A stretch of DNA of 64,000 nucleotides from positions 555,062 to 619,061 of the forward strand of contig NW_019775858.1 in NCBI RefSeq assembly GCF_001039355.2. The letters are read 5' to 3'. A program made the position numbers and the translations under genes. The DNA is from Lingula anatina (taxonomy: Eukaryota; Brachiopoda; Lingulata; Lingulida; Lingulidae). Shown piece after piece: positions 45,411-56,200 of this stretch (positions within the stretch are counted from its first letter, which is position 1; each line of letters begins with the position of its first letter). The notes beneath the pieces are model-generated. The model did no database searches and was not told the DNA's origin. It saw only the letters and a list, made by a program, of their open reading frames with translations.

Positions 45411-48247
45411 ATAAAAAGAAAAAAATAACAGCATCTATTTTGCCCCAACTGGTTTCATTGCATCTTCAGGGGGGTGAAGATGCAATGAAACCGGTTGGGG
45501 CAAAATAGATGCTGTTATTTTTCTCTTTTTATTATATATATGTATACTCGTACAGGAAAAACACTTCTTCTTTATATATATATTTCCCTAGCCTGGGCAA
45601 TTGCTAAACCTTAGTTTTGACGGAAATGAAAGACTTTCACTAACGTTAACTAGTGACATGCTTGGCTGTAACCTTGATTGATTGAATCGATTTTGATTGG
45701 GTATTATGCATTATTGCAGACTAATGTGGTATTCTTTTTGTGGTATTTTATTTGCTTTTAAGATTCATTAACCTATCAAGATGACAGTGATAGCTGAGTG
45801 CACTTTGTGAAAATGTAGAGTAGAGACATCTTGTATGCAGAATGCATGGTTTGTTAAACTTTGTGAAACTGTACTTGTTACTGAAAAAAAATAATAAACA
45901 AAATGTTACACCTTCAGGTTGAAGAGTTGGCAATTCTCAGTCAGATACGTTCCCAGCACATGCCAGTTAAATGTGAAGATCTTAAGGTTTGGTTCCATAT
46001 CATTTTCAATGTATTAATTTCATTTGACATACAGTATGCAATGAATTGTAAGATTGTGAAGAGTGTGAAATGAATAGTAAGATTGTTTCTGTCATGTCTG
46101 GATAGAAATAAAAGAAAGTTATGTATTTAAAAATTTGTAAAAATTTTATTTGGTAAGAATTTATATAAGACTGATCAGTGTCCATATGGTGATGTGCCTT
46201 TCATTTCATTACAGGATGATGAAGTACAAGAATATTCACATGAAGATTTACAATTAGCAGTCAACACTGCACTTGGTGAGCATGATAATTTGTAACTGAA
46301 ATTAGCAGAATGTGTGAAAAAGCACAGTTGAGAAACTTGTCTATCAGAGTAATTATAATATTAAATGCTCTTTGACAGTGTATGAAATGGCCGCCTGCCC
46401 GCCAGCCCGAGGCTGGTAACTTTCAGGCCGGGCGGGTAAGATTTGCAAATTACCTGCCCGACGGGCTGGCTATTTTTACAGCCTATTTTCACCTTTTATT
46501 TTGTCTATGTTCACAAGCGATTTCAGCAAATATCAAATAAACTCACTGTTTTCATCCACTTTCATAAAAGCAAAGAACTAACCATTAGCTTGCAATCGAA
46601 CGCTCGTATCGATATGTAACCAACAGTCTCCCTCTCAGTGGCCTCGTTTTCGAAGTTCCCTCTGTGTGATATGAAGTTGAAAGACAATTTGAAACGAGGC
46701 ACATTGTTATTAACCAGCTTCAGTGCACAGCAGATAACGTTACGTCATTGTTTTGTGTAGAGGAGATACCGCGAGTAGCAATTTGTAGGTTGAGAGTAAT
46801 AAAAATGTGAAAGTATAAAAAGTTATGATATTGATTAAATAGACTTATAGGTACATGAAGTGCTTATAATCAACAGTAATAAAGGCAACGGAGGCAAATT
46901 AAAGGAGAATTTTACAAAAAATTTGAATCCCAAAATTATGAGTGAATGTACGAGTTTACGCTGTGCGTCAGATGTAGTTCTTTTGCCACGTGTTTTCATC
47001 TTGGGCTGTCAAAAATGAAAAAAATTCTATCAAGTCAGATAGAGAAGTTCACAAAAGAAAAACAATTGAGGAAAGAAATAAGAAAGATTACGACAGAACC
47101 AAACGAAAGAGAACAAACTGGGACCCATGGAAAGGTGACTTCGATTTGCAATGAGTCGAGCGGCAACATTTTTTGTAAAACCGTAATTCGAAAGTATCAC
47201 GCATTGCGACCGAGCGCAAGCATCTCGATCCAATAACTCGCCCATACTCGACCATATAATTTATGTGATATAGCTTTTCTCAATAAGCGATGCTTTCGAG
47301 ATACGGGGCCCTGCAGGACTGTCTATGGGCCATTAGCATGCAGGACTGTTCCCGACCGCTTTTTAAAGCTTAAAAGCGATATTCAAAGGGACCCTACGTG
47401 CTGAATTCTTTCTTCTTTATTGTCAGCACAGAGATCGATTTATTTGACAAGAATATATATATTTGGTCATATTTGTTGCTATACAGAAAAGCAAAAATTA
47501 TGATCAAATGATATCACGAAATCGGAATAAAAGTTATGAATAAATTATTGAAGAAGAAATGAGACGGCCTGCAAGGTGAACATAAACTGAATTGACTACC
47601 CCCCCCCCTTCCCCCGCCCGCTAAAGGGCCCTGAAATTTTTTGGTATTTTAGATGGTAAATGGTGCCATTTGGTATGGTTTAGAACTATGATTCAACTAG
47701 TGAAAAGTCTTATTTCAAGAGGTGAGGTTTTTATTTTTTTGCAGAAATTGAAAGGGGGGGCGTCAGGACCCCCTGACCCCCTCTAAATCCAACACTGACA
47801 AGGTATCATTCAGTAGAAATTCCAACCAATTTCTAAATTTCCACGCATAAGGCATGCTATTGCCCTTTCATTTCCAAATTACTCTAGAATGCATTCTATA
47901 CCCCCTCGATCAGCATACCTATCTTAACTCTAGGGGTTATAACTAGGGCAGGTAACTACATGGCCGGGCTGGTAACTTTTCAGAGTTACCTGCCCGGCAG
48001 TCTGGCTAGTAATTTCCTTGAATTTCATACACTGTCTTTGACATAATTTATGAAAATTGGAGTGAATATGTAAAGACCCATCTTTTTCCTGTTTGTAGAA
48101 GGTCACGAGGAGGAACAAGAAGAAGAAGAGGAGGAAGATGAGGAGGAAGAGGAACAACTACAGGCAATGGGCAAAGAGCATGCCATTCAAAAAGAATATG
48201 ATGATTTATCAGCATTTATGAATGAAATAGAACAAAGTAACCCTTGA
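44902..48247 (+). CDS. SNAPC5: SNAPC5, small subunit of the snRNA-activating complex
   Basis: Four exons (44902-45006, 45918-45986, 46215-46275, 48099-48247) in consistent phase encode 127 residues, against 98 in human SNAPC5. In the known complex this small subunit (SNAP19) supports SNAPc on the proximal sequence element of Pol II and Pol III snRNA promoters in the nucleus. The N-terminal half matches human: LRELQILKEEEKVMM corresponds to the LQELRKEEETLL helix and HLNSLKVEELAILSQI to QLNRLKVEELALQSMI, a likely coiled coil. The C-terminal half has a long Glu/Asp run, as in human, then an additional segment ending SAFMNEIEQSNP. Start chosen at the first ATG of the open frame. Introns 1 and 3 are loaded with inverted-repeat elements. 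Confidence 0.88.
45333..45407 (+). repeat. (TA)n microsatellite
   Basis: About 75 bases of TA repeats in SNAPC5 intron 1, directly abutting the 45409-45534 hairpin. Confidence 0.95.
45409..45534. repeat. Long near-perfect hairpin with hammerhead-like core
   Basis: Two 60-base arms (45409-45468 and 45475-45534) are reverse complements with two mismatches, separated by GGGGGG. Each arm carries TGAAGATGCAATGAAACC, and the minus-strand copy reads CTGAAGATGCAATGAAAC. This resembles CTGANGA..GAAAC cores seen in Penelope-like and other hammerhead-bearing elements. Stem II would be very short, so activity is doubtful. The element sits at the edge of a TA microsatellite. Confidence 0.7.
45658..45801. 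mobile_element. Short diverged relative of the 935-bp fold-back element
   Basis: Left end ATGCTTGGCTGTAACCTTGA resembles the fold-back terminus CGCTCGGCTGTCACCTTGA. The right end CCTATCAAGATGACAGTGAT (continuing AGCTGAG) resembles its complement, and CTAATGTGGTA in the middle matches TTAATGTGGCA. It is about 145 bp, an old internally deleted copy in SNAPC5 intron 1. Confidence 0.6.
45918..45986 (+). CDS. SNAPC5: SNAPC5 exon 2
   Basis: 23 codons starting VEELAILSQIRSQH, the most conserved part of the family; acceptor CTTCAG, donor AAG/GTTTGG. Confidence 0.88.
46215..46275 (+). CDS. SNAPC5: SNAPC5 exon 3
   Basis: 20 codons, DDEVQEYSHEDLQLAVNTAL, plus one base; acceptor TTACAG, donor TTG/GTGAGC. 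Confidence 0.8.
46376..48034. mobile_element. hAT-like element in SNAPC5 intron 3
   Basis: Termini CAGTGTATGAAAT (46376-46388) and ATTTCATACACTG (48022-48034) are exact inverted repeats. TCTTTGA flanks both sides (46369-46375 and 48035-48041). CAGTG..CACTG ends are typical of hAT. Subterminal GC-rich blocks (CCCGCC..GGCTGGTAACT near the left, GGCTGGTAACTTTTCAGAGT near the right) repeat one another. The interior has only short frames; one at about 47040-47150 reads RKTIEERNKKDYDRTKRKRT followed by NWDPWKGDF, possibly a transposase N-terminal remnant. Confidence 0.8.
47598..47797. mobile_element. Inverted copy of the 31963-32203 element, nested in the hAT-like element
   Basis: Shares with the reverse complement of 31963-32203 the order: poly-C, AAAGGGCCC-GAAA, TTTTAGA-GGT, TTTAGAACTATGATTCA-CTAGT, TTCAAGAGG, and GGGGG-GTCAG. 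It ends AATCCAACACTG. Confidence 0.7.
48099..48247 (+). CDS. SNAPC5: SNAPC5 exon 4 (acidic tail)
   Basis: Acceptor TTTGTAG, a Glu/Asp run of about 18 residues, then QLQAMGKEHAIQKEYDDLSA and the stop at 48245-48247. Poly(A) signal at 48530-48535. Confidence 0.85.
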
Positions 48248-48529
48248 ATGCATGGGAGCACATGCCACGGTTTATACCTGTTATACAAGCAATGATGGAT
48301 GATCCGTTTCCAGTTGGTGAAGATGCCCACTGTCAGCAATCAGTAATTTCTGAAGGAAAGATTGATGATTTAGGCTAAAAGACATCCCTTGTTTTATTAA
48401 ACCAAAGAAGAATACTATTTTGGGGATGAGCACAGAACAAGCCTCAGTTTCTAAGTAACAGACTTCTTTGCGCCATGAAGCATGGTTCATACTGTGATGC
48501 TTTTCAGTTTTGTATGAAAGATTATGAGG

Positions 48530-48535
48530 AATAAA
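48530..48535 (+). terminator. AATAAA poly(A) signal of SNAPC5
   Basis: Canonical hexamer about 280 bases after the SNAPC5 stop. Confidence 0.6.
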
Positions 48536-48795
48536 GGCAACACAAAGTTCAGTCTGTAAGTGTATTCTTACAACATGGAAAAAGCACTGATGTCACTCAT
48601 CTGCATACCATTATCATATGATATCACGAGATTATAATTTTGCTAATCTTAAAGTGAATATGCTAACAAATGTGAACACCAATACACTATACAAACAGCA
48701 ATGTACATATAGGGCTAACACAAGGACTTGTGAGGCTTTATTTTAAGGACATTTTCTTTCAATGACTTAGAGTAAAGAGGCAAACTCACTGTCAT

Positions 48796-49620
48796 TTATG
48801 AGTGCCTATACCCCAGAAATTGTATTGTCTGGATGGCACTGTAGGTGTCAGTCCTGATGTCACCAGACTTGTCATCTACAATGTGGTTCATGACCCTGAA
48901 GCTGCTTTCAACCTGAGCACCATGAAAGCATGTGAGAACAGCAAGTGCCATATTGCCCACACTTTTGACTTTGCTTGTCCCCACCAGTGATCTGGACACA
49001 CTGGTTTGCCATCAGGTCCAGTTGTTGGGGGTACAGTTGCAGCTTATGGACTTTACGATTGTACACGGTCTCTTCAGTTGTCAGTACTTTCACAAGTTTT
49101 GGGAACTTTTTCAACTCTTTTAAGGTGACTGTGTGCCGCCTTGCAATAGGATCCAGTGCAGAGGCACACTGGAGGACTTCATTTTCTAGTGGCAGTTTGT
49201 GTTGGAGATATGAGGCACAGCCAACAAAGGTTTTCTTTGCCTTAAGCAAAAAGTCATTGATGGTACTGTCATGTTTATCCTCCTTTAGGACCTTTTCTAC
49301 AATTTTGGTTGCTTTTTTTCCAAGTGACAACTCAGCAATAGGTACTCCACAACTATCCATCAGAATTGACACAAGTTTACACCATAGAAGTTGCTTTTGT
49401 TCAAAGAGCTGACATTATCCTTGGAAAAGAGAGTCTGCTGTAGCCACCGTGAACTCCAATTATGATAAATGTTCTACCACAATTTCACCCTGCTTCTCGT
49501 TGAAGAAGCTGACTAGAACAGTCGGTACCTTTTTATGGTTCACACTCATTGATTCCTCAATTACACTACCATGAAAGAACTTCATGCAACTGATAACTTT
49601 ATATTAGACTGAGAGGGTCT
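48796..49620 (-). pseudogene. Broken hAT-type transposase
   Basis: The minus strand carries pieces of a transposase-like protein split across frames. One upstream piece has HKKVPTVLVSFFNEKQGEIV. The main frame from 49372 starts SILMDSCGVPIAELSLGKKA, and a frame-shifted C-terminal piece has LTCFHGAQVESSFRVMNHIV. The last resembles the hAT dimerisation region, where a His-Gly-x-x-x-Glu-x-x-Phe pattern precedes the C-terminus. Stops and frameshifts show it is dead. No TIRs were found around it. Confidence 0.6.
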
Positions 49621-50500
49621 CTTTTTTTGTGCCATTGAGTACATTTTTTTCCATGATCTACATGTCTAATATCATTAATGTCTCTCTATTCTCCCACAGA
49701 TATTTTGTCACCCATTTTTTTCTGGAAAAAACCTTTTCTGTGGTATCCTTTGTCTTGAAAGGAGGGGTATAAAATGTGAATAAAAAACAATAGCAATTGA
49801 TATTAAAAATGTCTTGGCATCATCCACACATACTTTGCTTTCACTTTGGCAATTTTGGCACATCCCAAGATCTCATTTCTTAGGGAAGACCCTCCTTGTG
49901 AAACCAAGGCCTGGTGTTGTCATTGCTTTCGAGGGATTTCCAATCTCATCGACTTTGTCATATTCTATTTATTAATGTTCTATCTTTTATGTAACGTTTG
50001 CAAGAATAAATTTGCAAATTATCAATTTTCATGTGTATAATACAAGATTTAATAAACAATCTTATTTATAATCTGCTCTTTGTTTATATATTTAACATTT
50101 CATGAGGGTAAAAACATGGTTGACTTACAATTTATCTTCTCCATGGCCCTTGTGAGGCTCGTTAAAAACTTTGGGTCAAACGCTACCAAGATTTAAAGAT
50201 GCATATAAAGTGAATTTTTGCCACAAAAGCCAACCAAATGCCAGCATATAGTTTCAAGTAGTTTAACTAAGTGAATTACCAGCATTGTTTAATTTTACCT
50301 GAAAATGATGTTTGAATGGATTTTTTTGCTAGCATTCGATGCTGTATGTCAATGAGGCAGAAAAGTAGGTCACTAAAATTTAAAGAAACAAGCAGTCTAA
50401 AGCTCTTTTACGGCTGATTGAGTGATCTATTCAGTTTATCCCTTCACATGTCAAATTTATTTGAGTCGTATAAGAAATTAGTAGAAGTGGTCTTTAAGAC

Positions 50501-50725
50501 TCCATTTCCATAGATTTTAGATCGTTCTATCCCTGTGGGGAGTCTCACTAGATTACTGTCAGCTTAGCCAGCTTAAGCGTCTATCCCACCTACTAAAAGC
50601 TGTAAGGGGGTAATTAACTATGGTGCACGCTTGGCTGACTGCAATTTAGCGTGAACCCCTATGGAGTTAGGTCGATCTAAATCTTAATCTCTGGATCGAT
50701 CTAAATCTCTGGGAATACACCCTAA
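50501..50725. mobile_element. Short TIR element, copy 1
   Basis: Shares with 57302-57551 the blocks GGGGAGTCTCACTA, AGGGGGTAATTA, TTTAGCGTGAACCCC and GGAGTTAGGTC-ATC. The ends are imperfect inverted repeats (TTAGATCGTTCTATCCCTG against the complement of GGAGTTAGGTCGATCTAAA). Confidence 0.7.
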
Positions 50726-51396
50726 GTGTTACTGGGAATCCACGCTCAACCGATACTCAGTTCGTATGTAACTTTAAATGATCACAATTATAATGAAACC
50801 ACATTCACATGGGATTGGTGATTTGTTCTTAAATCTTTCTTCTATCAAAATAACGAGATCAAAATAACAAAAAACATTCTTGGTTTGTACAACTTGATAT
50901 TTTTTTTTATTTTACAGTAAAAAAAATTATTATACTCTACAGTATTTGACAATAATATATCTGACTGGATGCAAATTTCTTTTTTTTCTTCTCATTTTAA
51001 ACGCAAGCGACTTAATGTTACAGTAAAAAAAAACATTAGGGCACCAATGATGACTACTTTCAGACTCAAGCTTTACATGATGATCAAGATGGAGATGACA
51101 TCTTTCATATGATTTCTTTAAATGCTACAATGAATATATTCACATGGTGTACATGGTATGCAAATTTTACAACATAAAACATCCTCAAATTGACATGGTA
51201 TTAATGAAAAACCTGACTTTCTAATCGTCAAAATTAAACCATTGGGCCACTGCTGTACGTTCCCATATATGTACTTTATAAAATATAAAAGAGCTTCCAG
51301 ACAAAATACCACACTTGAGACATGACTTGACAGACTTAAGAGTCTTGGGTGGAAAGTCTGCTTGTGTCAATACCTGGATATAGTTTTATCCTCCTA

Positions 51397-51413
51397 TCAT
51401 GTAGTCCCAACTC
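51397..51413 (-). CDS. GTF2A2: GTF2A2 exon 4 (last five residues)
   Basis: After TTCTTTTAG the exon reads GVGTT then TGA, parallel to the short Gly/Thr-rich end of human GTF2A2. The 3'UTR probably runs to AATAAA on the minus strand at 50912-50907. Confidence 0.8.
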
Positions 51414-52783
51414 CTAAAAGAAACACAAAAAAATCATTTATAAAATGAAAGTTTAAACAAAGTGGCCCATAATTAAAGTCACATTTCATAATTATAAGCA
51501 ACAAGCAGTAATTACATGTATATGGTTCAGAGAGCAAGCCTTGGCAGTTCAATTCTCATTATTTGTTTATCAATTAATGAACCACCAACATAATCTTATT
51601 CATCTTTAGTTTGCCCATTTCTGATCTATCCTGAATCTTTTATCAAACTTTTTTGAGTTTGGCTAACTAAAAAACCATGTGTAACCAGAGTTTAAAATAT
51701 CTTCTTTCATTCACACAATACACATTACTTGACATTTAAAAACCGACCTTTTCCATCACATGCCACTATTTTCACTTTATCCACTTTGACTACTTCAGTG
51801 ACCTCTCTAAAGTCAACATCATTGAGTACAAAGGTCCATACATTATCACAGAATCTGTACGTGTTCAAATGTCCCTGAAAGATAAAGAGATTTTTACCAT
51901 GACACTAGTAACTGCACTCTCCTCTAATAAAAGTGACTTTATTATTAGACTTAAAGCTTACTTAAACTACTGGAGTGAGCAAAGAAATTCTTTTCTAAGT
52001 GTTATTTAACATTTTTATAATGCTACTTTGATATTTGTTTTGCTAAACATTGCGAAGAAAAACTTAAATTGTTATTTGATGTACCATTACTGCATATTCT
52101 AGAGAAGTGAAATACATATTCATTGTCTTTTAACTTACACATGTAATATTGAAATATGCCATTATGATGTCAATATTTGGTCTTGACTCATAAATGTAAT
52201 AATATTGAGATACACTCTTGGCTTGTAATGTCAAGTGAACTAAAATGGGTATCACTATTCAAACTTTTACCTTGAAAGTCAGTTTGCTCTTTACCCTTGT
52301 GGCCAGTGCATTATTGATAGCCTTGTCAAACTGTAATAAGACCTTCAGTGCAAGTTGTGGTGTAATTTGGCCACACTGAAAATGAAATAAAACACTCGTC
52401 ATAACTAAACAACATTGGAGGCAAGTACTACACTTAAGAAACTGTAAAGCTACATGTAGATGCTACACTGTAGGCAACAGACATTTACATAAATATGTAA
52501 ATAAATGACAGGGTTATGTAGATATATAAAGATGTCTCGGTCCCCCAAACTGAACAACTAGTATACCTATGTAGCAGTACAGGGGTGTACATAACATGTA
52601 CAACGCATTTACAGGAAAGGTGAGGTTTGATAACTGACATCCTTGACTGATGATGGAAAAATGAAACTTTATTGAAAGGTACAAAATAAACATGAAAACT
52701 AGAAATTTTACCTGTATCAGCTCATCTAAACTTTCTTGCAAAGTATTACCCAGTGTTGTATTTCGGTAAAGTTGGTAACTCAT
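51397..52783 (-). CDS. GTF2A2: GTF2A2, TFIIA gamma (small) subunit
   Basis: Four exons on the minus strand (52783-52712, 52375-52271, 51874-51748, 51413-51397) encode 106 residues, against 109 in human. TFIIA gamma pairs with the alpha/beta subunit and stabilises TBP on the core promoter in the nucleus. It begins [20 protein letters not shown], nearly identical to human. [20 protein letters not shown] follows, then the beta-barrel part [20 protein letters not shown] and [13 protein letters not shown], ending GVGTT. All junctions are GT-AG, except that the third donor (AAAAG/GTCGGT) is weak. The first ATG was chosen because it matches the family start. It lies head to head with the LysM gene. 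Confidence 0.96.
51748..51874 (-). CDS. GTF2A2: GTF2A2 exon 3
   Basis: 42 codons starting [20 protein letters not shown]; acceptor CTTTCAG. The donor GTCGGT is non-consensus at +3 and +4. Confidence 0.93.
52271..52375 (-). CDS. GTF2A2: GTF2A2 exon 2
   Basis: 35 codons starting [20 protein letters not shown]; acceptor ATTTTCAG, donor AAG/GTAAAA. Confidence 0.95.
52712..52783 (-). CDS. GTF2A2: GTF2A2 exon 1
   Basis: 24 codons, [20 protein letters not shown] plus ELIQ; donor CAG/GTAAAA. Confidence 0.96.
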
Positions 52784-53049
52784 TGTGGGCACCTGCTTCT
52801 CTGCCGGAAGTTTCTGAAGTTAAACATTCTTGTGCGCATGTACTAATTAAAAGATCAGTTCCAATATTTATGTTTTATTTGCTTTATATTTATTTTTTAT
52901 TTTACTGATTTGTATTAATGAGAGTATATCGTTAGTTTGATTGGAAAAATTCAAAAATAAAGCCAGAAATATTTTTCTTTTCGAACAAAAATACGCGTCG
53001 AGAGTATAGAACTTCCGGTTTGGACGAAAAGTCGATTTAGGATGAGAAG
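52784..53049. promoter_or_regulatory. Head-to-head promoter of GTF2A2 and the LysM gene
   Basis: Only 266 bases separate the two divergent start codons. The stretch is AT-rich on the left and carries CTTCCGG-type sequence on both sides (CCGGAAG at 52803-52809, ACTTCCGG at about 53010-53017). These are ETS-family core motifs often found in bidirectional housekeeping promoters. Promoter function is inferred from geometry. Confidence 0.6.
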
Positions 53050-53205
53050 ATGGCAACAGAGAAGAAGGGTCTGGGACAATTTGTTAAAAAACAAGCCAAG
53101 TATGGTAGTACAACAAAAACCAAACGTACCAATGAAAAATACATCACACATAAGATTGAACCCGGAGATACGCTTCAAGGGCTTGCTTTGAAGTATGAAA
53201 TTCCG
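53050..53205 (+). CDS. LYSMD1: LysM gene exon 1
   Basis: 52 codons from MATEKKGLGQFVKKQAKYGS. An ATG eight bases earlier is in another frame and stops quickly, so this start is preferred. Donor CCG/GTACGT. Confidence 0.9.
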
Positions 53206-56200
53206 GTACGTTACCGAGACCATTGATAGTGCACGGTGTAGCGGTCAGTTGACAAGTTGTCACATGACGTTTTTCATGAACTTTTATATGTTATATGTAA
53301 TTGTTTAGGATTGATTTTGGTGTCGGATCAAGAAACTAGGATAAGAAAGTGGAAGCTACACACTTTGTCACGAATTGAAGCCGAATAAAAAGTTCATTTA
53401 TAGTCTAAATTTGCACTGACATTGAATAATTTTTTACTGTTAACAGGAACTATATGTAATATGATATCAGTACTCAGTATATAACATTTAAGGGGTACCT
53501 CATTCAGCTATGCAGAAATTTCTTACTTTTAACAGGAACTGTACATAACATGATATCAATATATTATATTTAAGAGATACCGCGTTATAAATCTGTCCTT
53601 TTATCACTAGAGTAATACTAATCATTTTGGCACATCATTGTTTTTTTGAGACTGTGGATCGTGCTTGAATAATTACTCTGTGCATAACATAGAAAAGCAG
53701 TGGCATTATTTGTTATTTGTATATATGAAATGTACGCTGAATATGTTCCAAGTTGGTTATATTAGTTTAAATTCTTTAGAAAATTGGGGAAATGATGCCA
53801 GATCATGAGTAATTTTCTTTTGTAAATGATGAAAACATGTTAAGTTTTTAGATTGTGAAAAAAAAATCTTATTTTAATTTCATGGAGAAAATTTACTAAT
53901 AATAAATAAACTATTTTTAACATTTTATATTGAAAGGTCAGACTTTATTTTCAAATGTAAGGTACTTGTGTCTCTCACCCCCCTTTCGTCTCCATCCTTC
54001 CCCTGCCCTACACATGCACGCACGCACACACACACACACAAACAGTCTTTGATATTGAGTTATTTCAAATATGTCAATTTTTTTCCATTTCAGATGCAGG
54101 ATCTTAAACGTGCTAATAAAATGTGGACTAATGACAGTTTGTTTTTGAGGGAAACTTTACTTATTCCTGTGACTTCATCTAGTCCAGAAGGCATCAGTGG
54201 GGAACCAGCTACTCTGCTGACTACTAACAGAAATAGTCCTAATGGGGACATTGATGGCAAAACTGAAAACTCTCACACAGCAAACAGTGATATTGAAGCT
54301 TCCAGTATTACAGCTCAGGATTTTTTGAGCAGATTTGATACTACACTTGCTCAGCTTAAAACTAATGTACAAAAATTAGAGGACAGAAAAAGGTAATTGC
54401 CTTTATTATGCTGAAAAAATTCAGTGAAGCAACCCACACCTGGAATTATTAAATACGTTTTTTTTTTACATCTCAGCTTTTTCAAATAAGATATTTAATG
54501 TAAATATTGCCAGGTATTTTAAGTGTTAAAAACAATATCCTAAACAAATTTTCTCAATTGAAGTAATAAGACTCTTCAAAAATGATATGTCAAGGACAAG
54601 GTGCAGGTTTGTATATCAAGTATGCATTTTTTAACACTGGAATGCAATCTGACAGATGTCTATGATTATTTGCAATGTCCATATGATAAAGTACTGTGCT
54701 CATTGAACTATCTACTAGTATATATTGATGTATATTCAAGAATACTTTGTGTAAATATGCTAGATGATATTGTCAGAACATGTTTGATTTATTTTAGCTG
54801 TTTGTGCCAGTGTTTCTTAACCTACATATATCACCAAAACAGTTCAGATTTACTAAATGAAAATTTAACAGTAACTCTCCTATCTTTATCCTCTTGTGGT
54901 GGTGACCTTGTCTCTCTTAACTGTCTGTTGCAGTCCTGAACTAGAACAGTTCCAACGTGACTTTACTAAGGATGGGCCAACAGTTAGGTATTAACAACCC
55001 CCTCTCCTACCCCCTCCAACCCCCCCCCCAGTTTTACCCTATACGAAATTAGGAGTTCACATTTTGCATTTTTTATTAGCATTATCATTTATTGATAAGC
55101 ACAGAATATAATTGATATGTATGTCTGCAGAGTCATTGTGATACTGATTTCAACATTATCAAGAGCACTGTTGTTCACAACTTATATTTTTACACTGGTG
55201 GATTTGATTTGCAAGAGTTCAAACCACCTGGTACAGTGTTCACATAGACTGCAAAAGTTTATACACGTAGCTCTGTGTAAATGAAGCCCACTATGTCCAG
55301 AATCTGAGACTCAGTGTGATATCCATCTGGTAATTGGATGTTGCAACTTGTTCAATCTTGTGTTAAGTGGTCCTGGTTTAAACAGAGCTTATTTTGAAAT
55401 TGCAACCCAAAAGTTGATGTCAATTTCTAATGCACAAACTTATTCAAAATTACCACCATAAAAGTATGATGTGAACCAGGATCAAGCAAAATTTATTGCT
55501 AGTGTCAACAGGCACATTTATTTTACCAAGCCATTCTATCCCTAGGGCAATGTGGGTGGGCCTAACTTCCTCCAGATGATAATCTATTTCAGTTTATCTG
55601 ATCTATCCCTGGTATCTGTTGTTTCTCTAAAATATTAACCTGTTATTGATACAATTAACCATCTGTCCAAAGCAACAGATCCTGTAGTGTTCACTACATG
55701 GGATTTATAGCGCAACTGCCATATTCTGCCCTGACCCCACCCATCATTTTAGCACCTGCTTATTTTGTTTCAGGGGCCCACTTTCCAGCATTTAGGAATA
55801 TGATTTCAATCACTCACAGGTAGATTTCACACACGTTTAATTGTTTGATTCTAACATGCATGATCATTTCATTTTGAGGGAAATGGGAATTCTGTTAATG
55901 TTTGATTTGACTTAGATTTGACACCCAAGTTTCAGTCTTCAAAAAAAGCATGAATGATTCATAAAAGAAAGTGAAATTTCTTGATAAGGTTAAGTAGGTT
56001 ACTTGCCATATGATTATATCTTTATTTTACACTAAATTATACTGGACTTCCAAATGTGCAGTATCTGTAAAGATAGTGTCTCCCCCAGGGGGACATCTGC
56101 TGGTCACTTATGCTACAGCTGACTGATGATGTAATACACCACTGACAATGTCTTCTGAACACATTCAGAACAAGAGGGCATTCACATCAGATGAACCATG

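Larger units (their letters stand above)
48536..50906. other. Intergenic region between SNAPC5 and GTF2A2
   Basis: Apart from the broken transposase and a TIR element (50501-50725), nothing is recognisable. SNAPC5 (+) and GTF2A2 (-) converge here. Confidence 0.5.

Noticed and set aside
45219-45428. ORF of alternating Ile and Tyr
   Set aside because: It is the translated TA microsatellite.
48975-49412. 145-codon plus-strand frame
   Set aside because: Antisense to the broken transposase.
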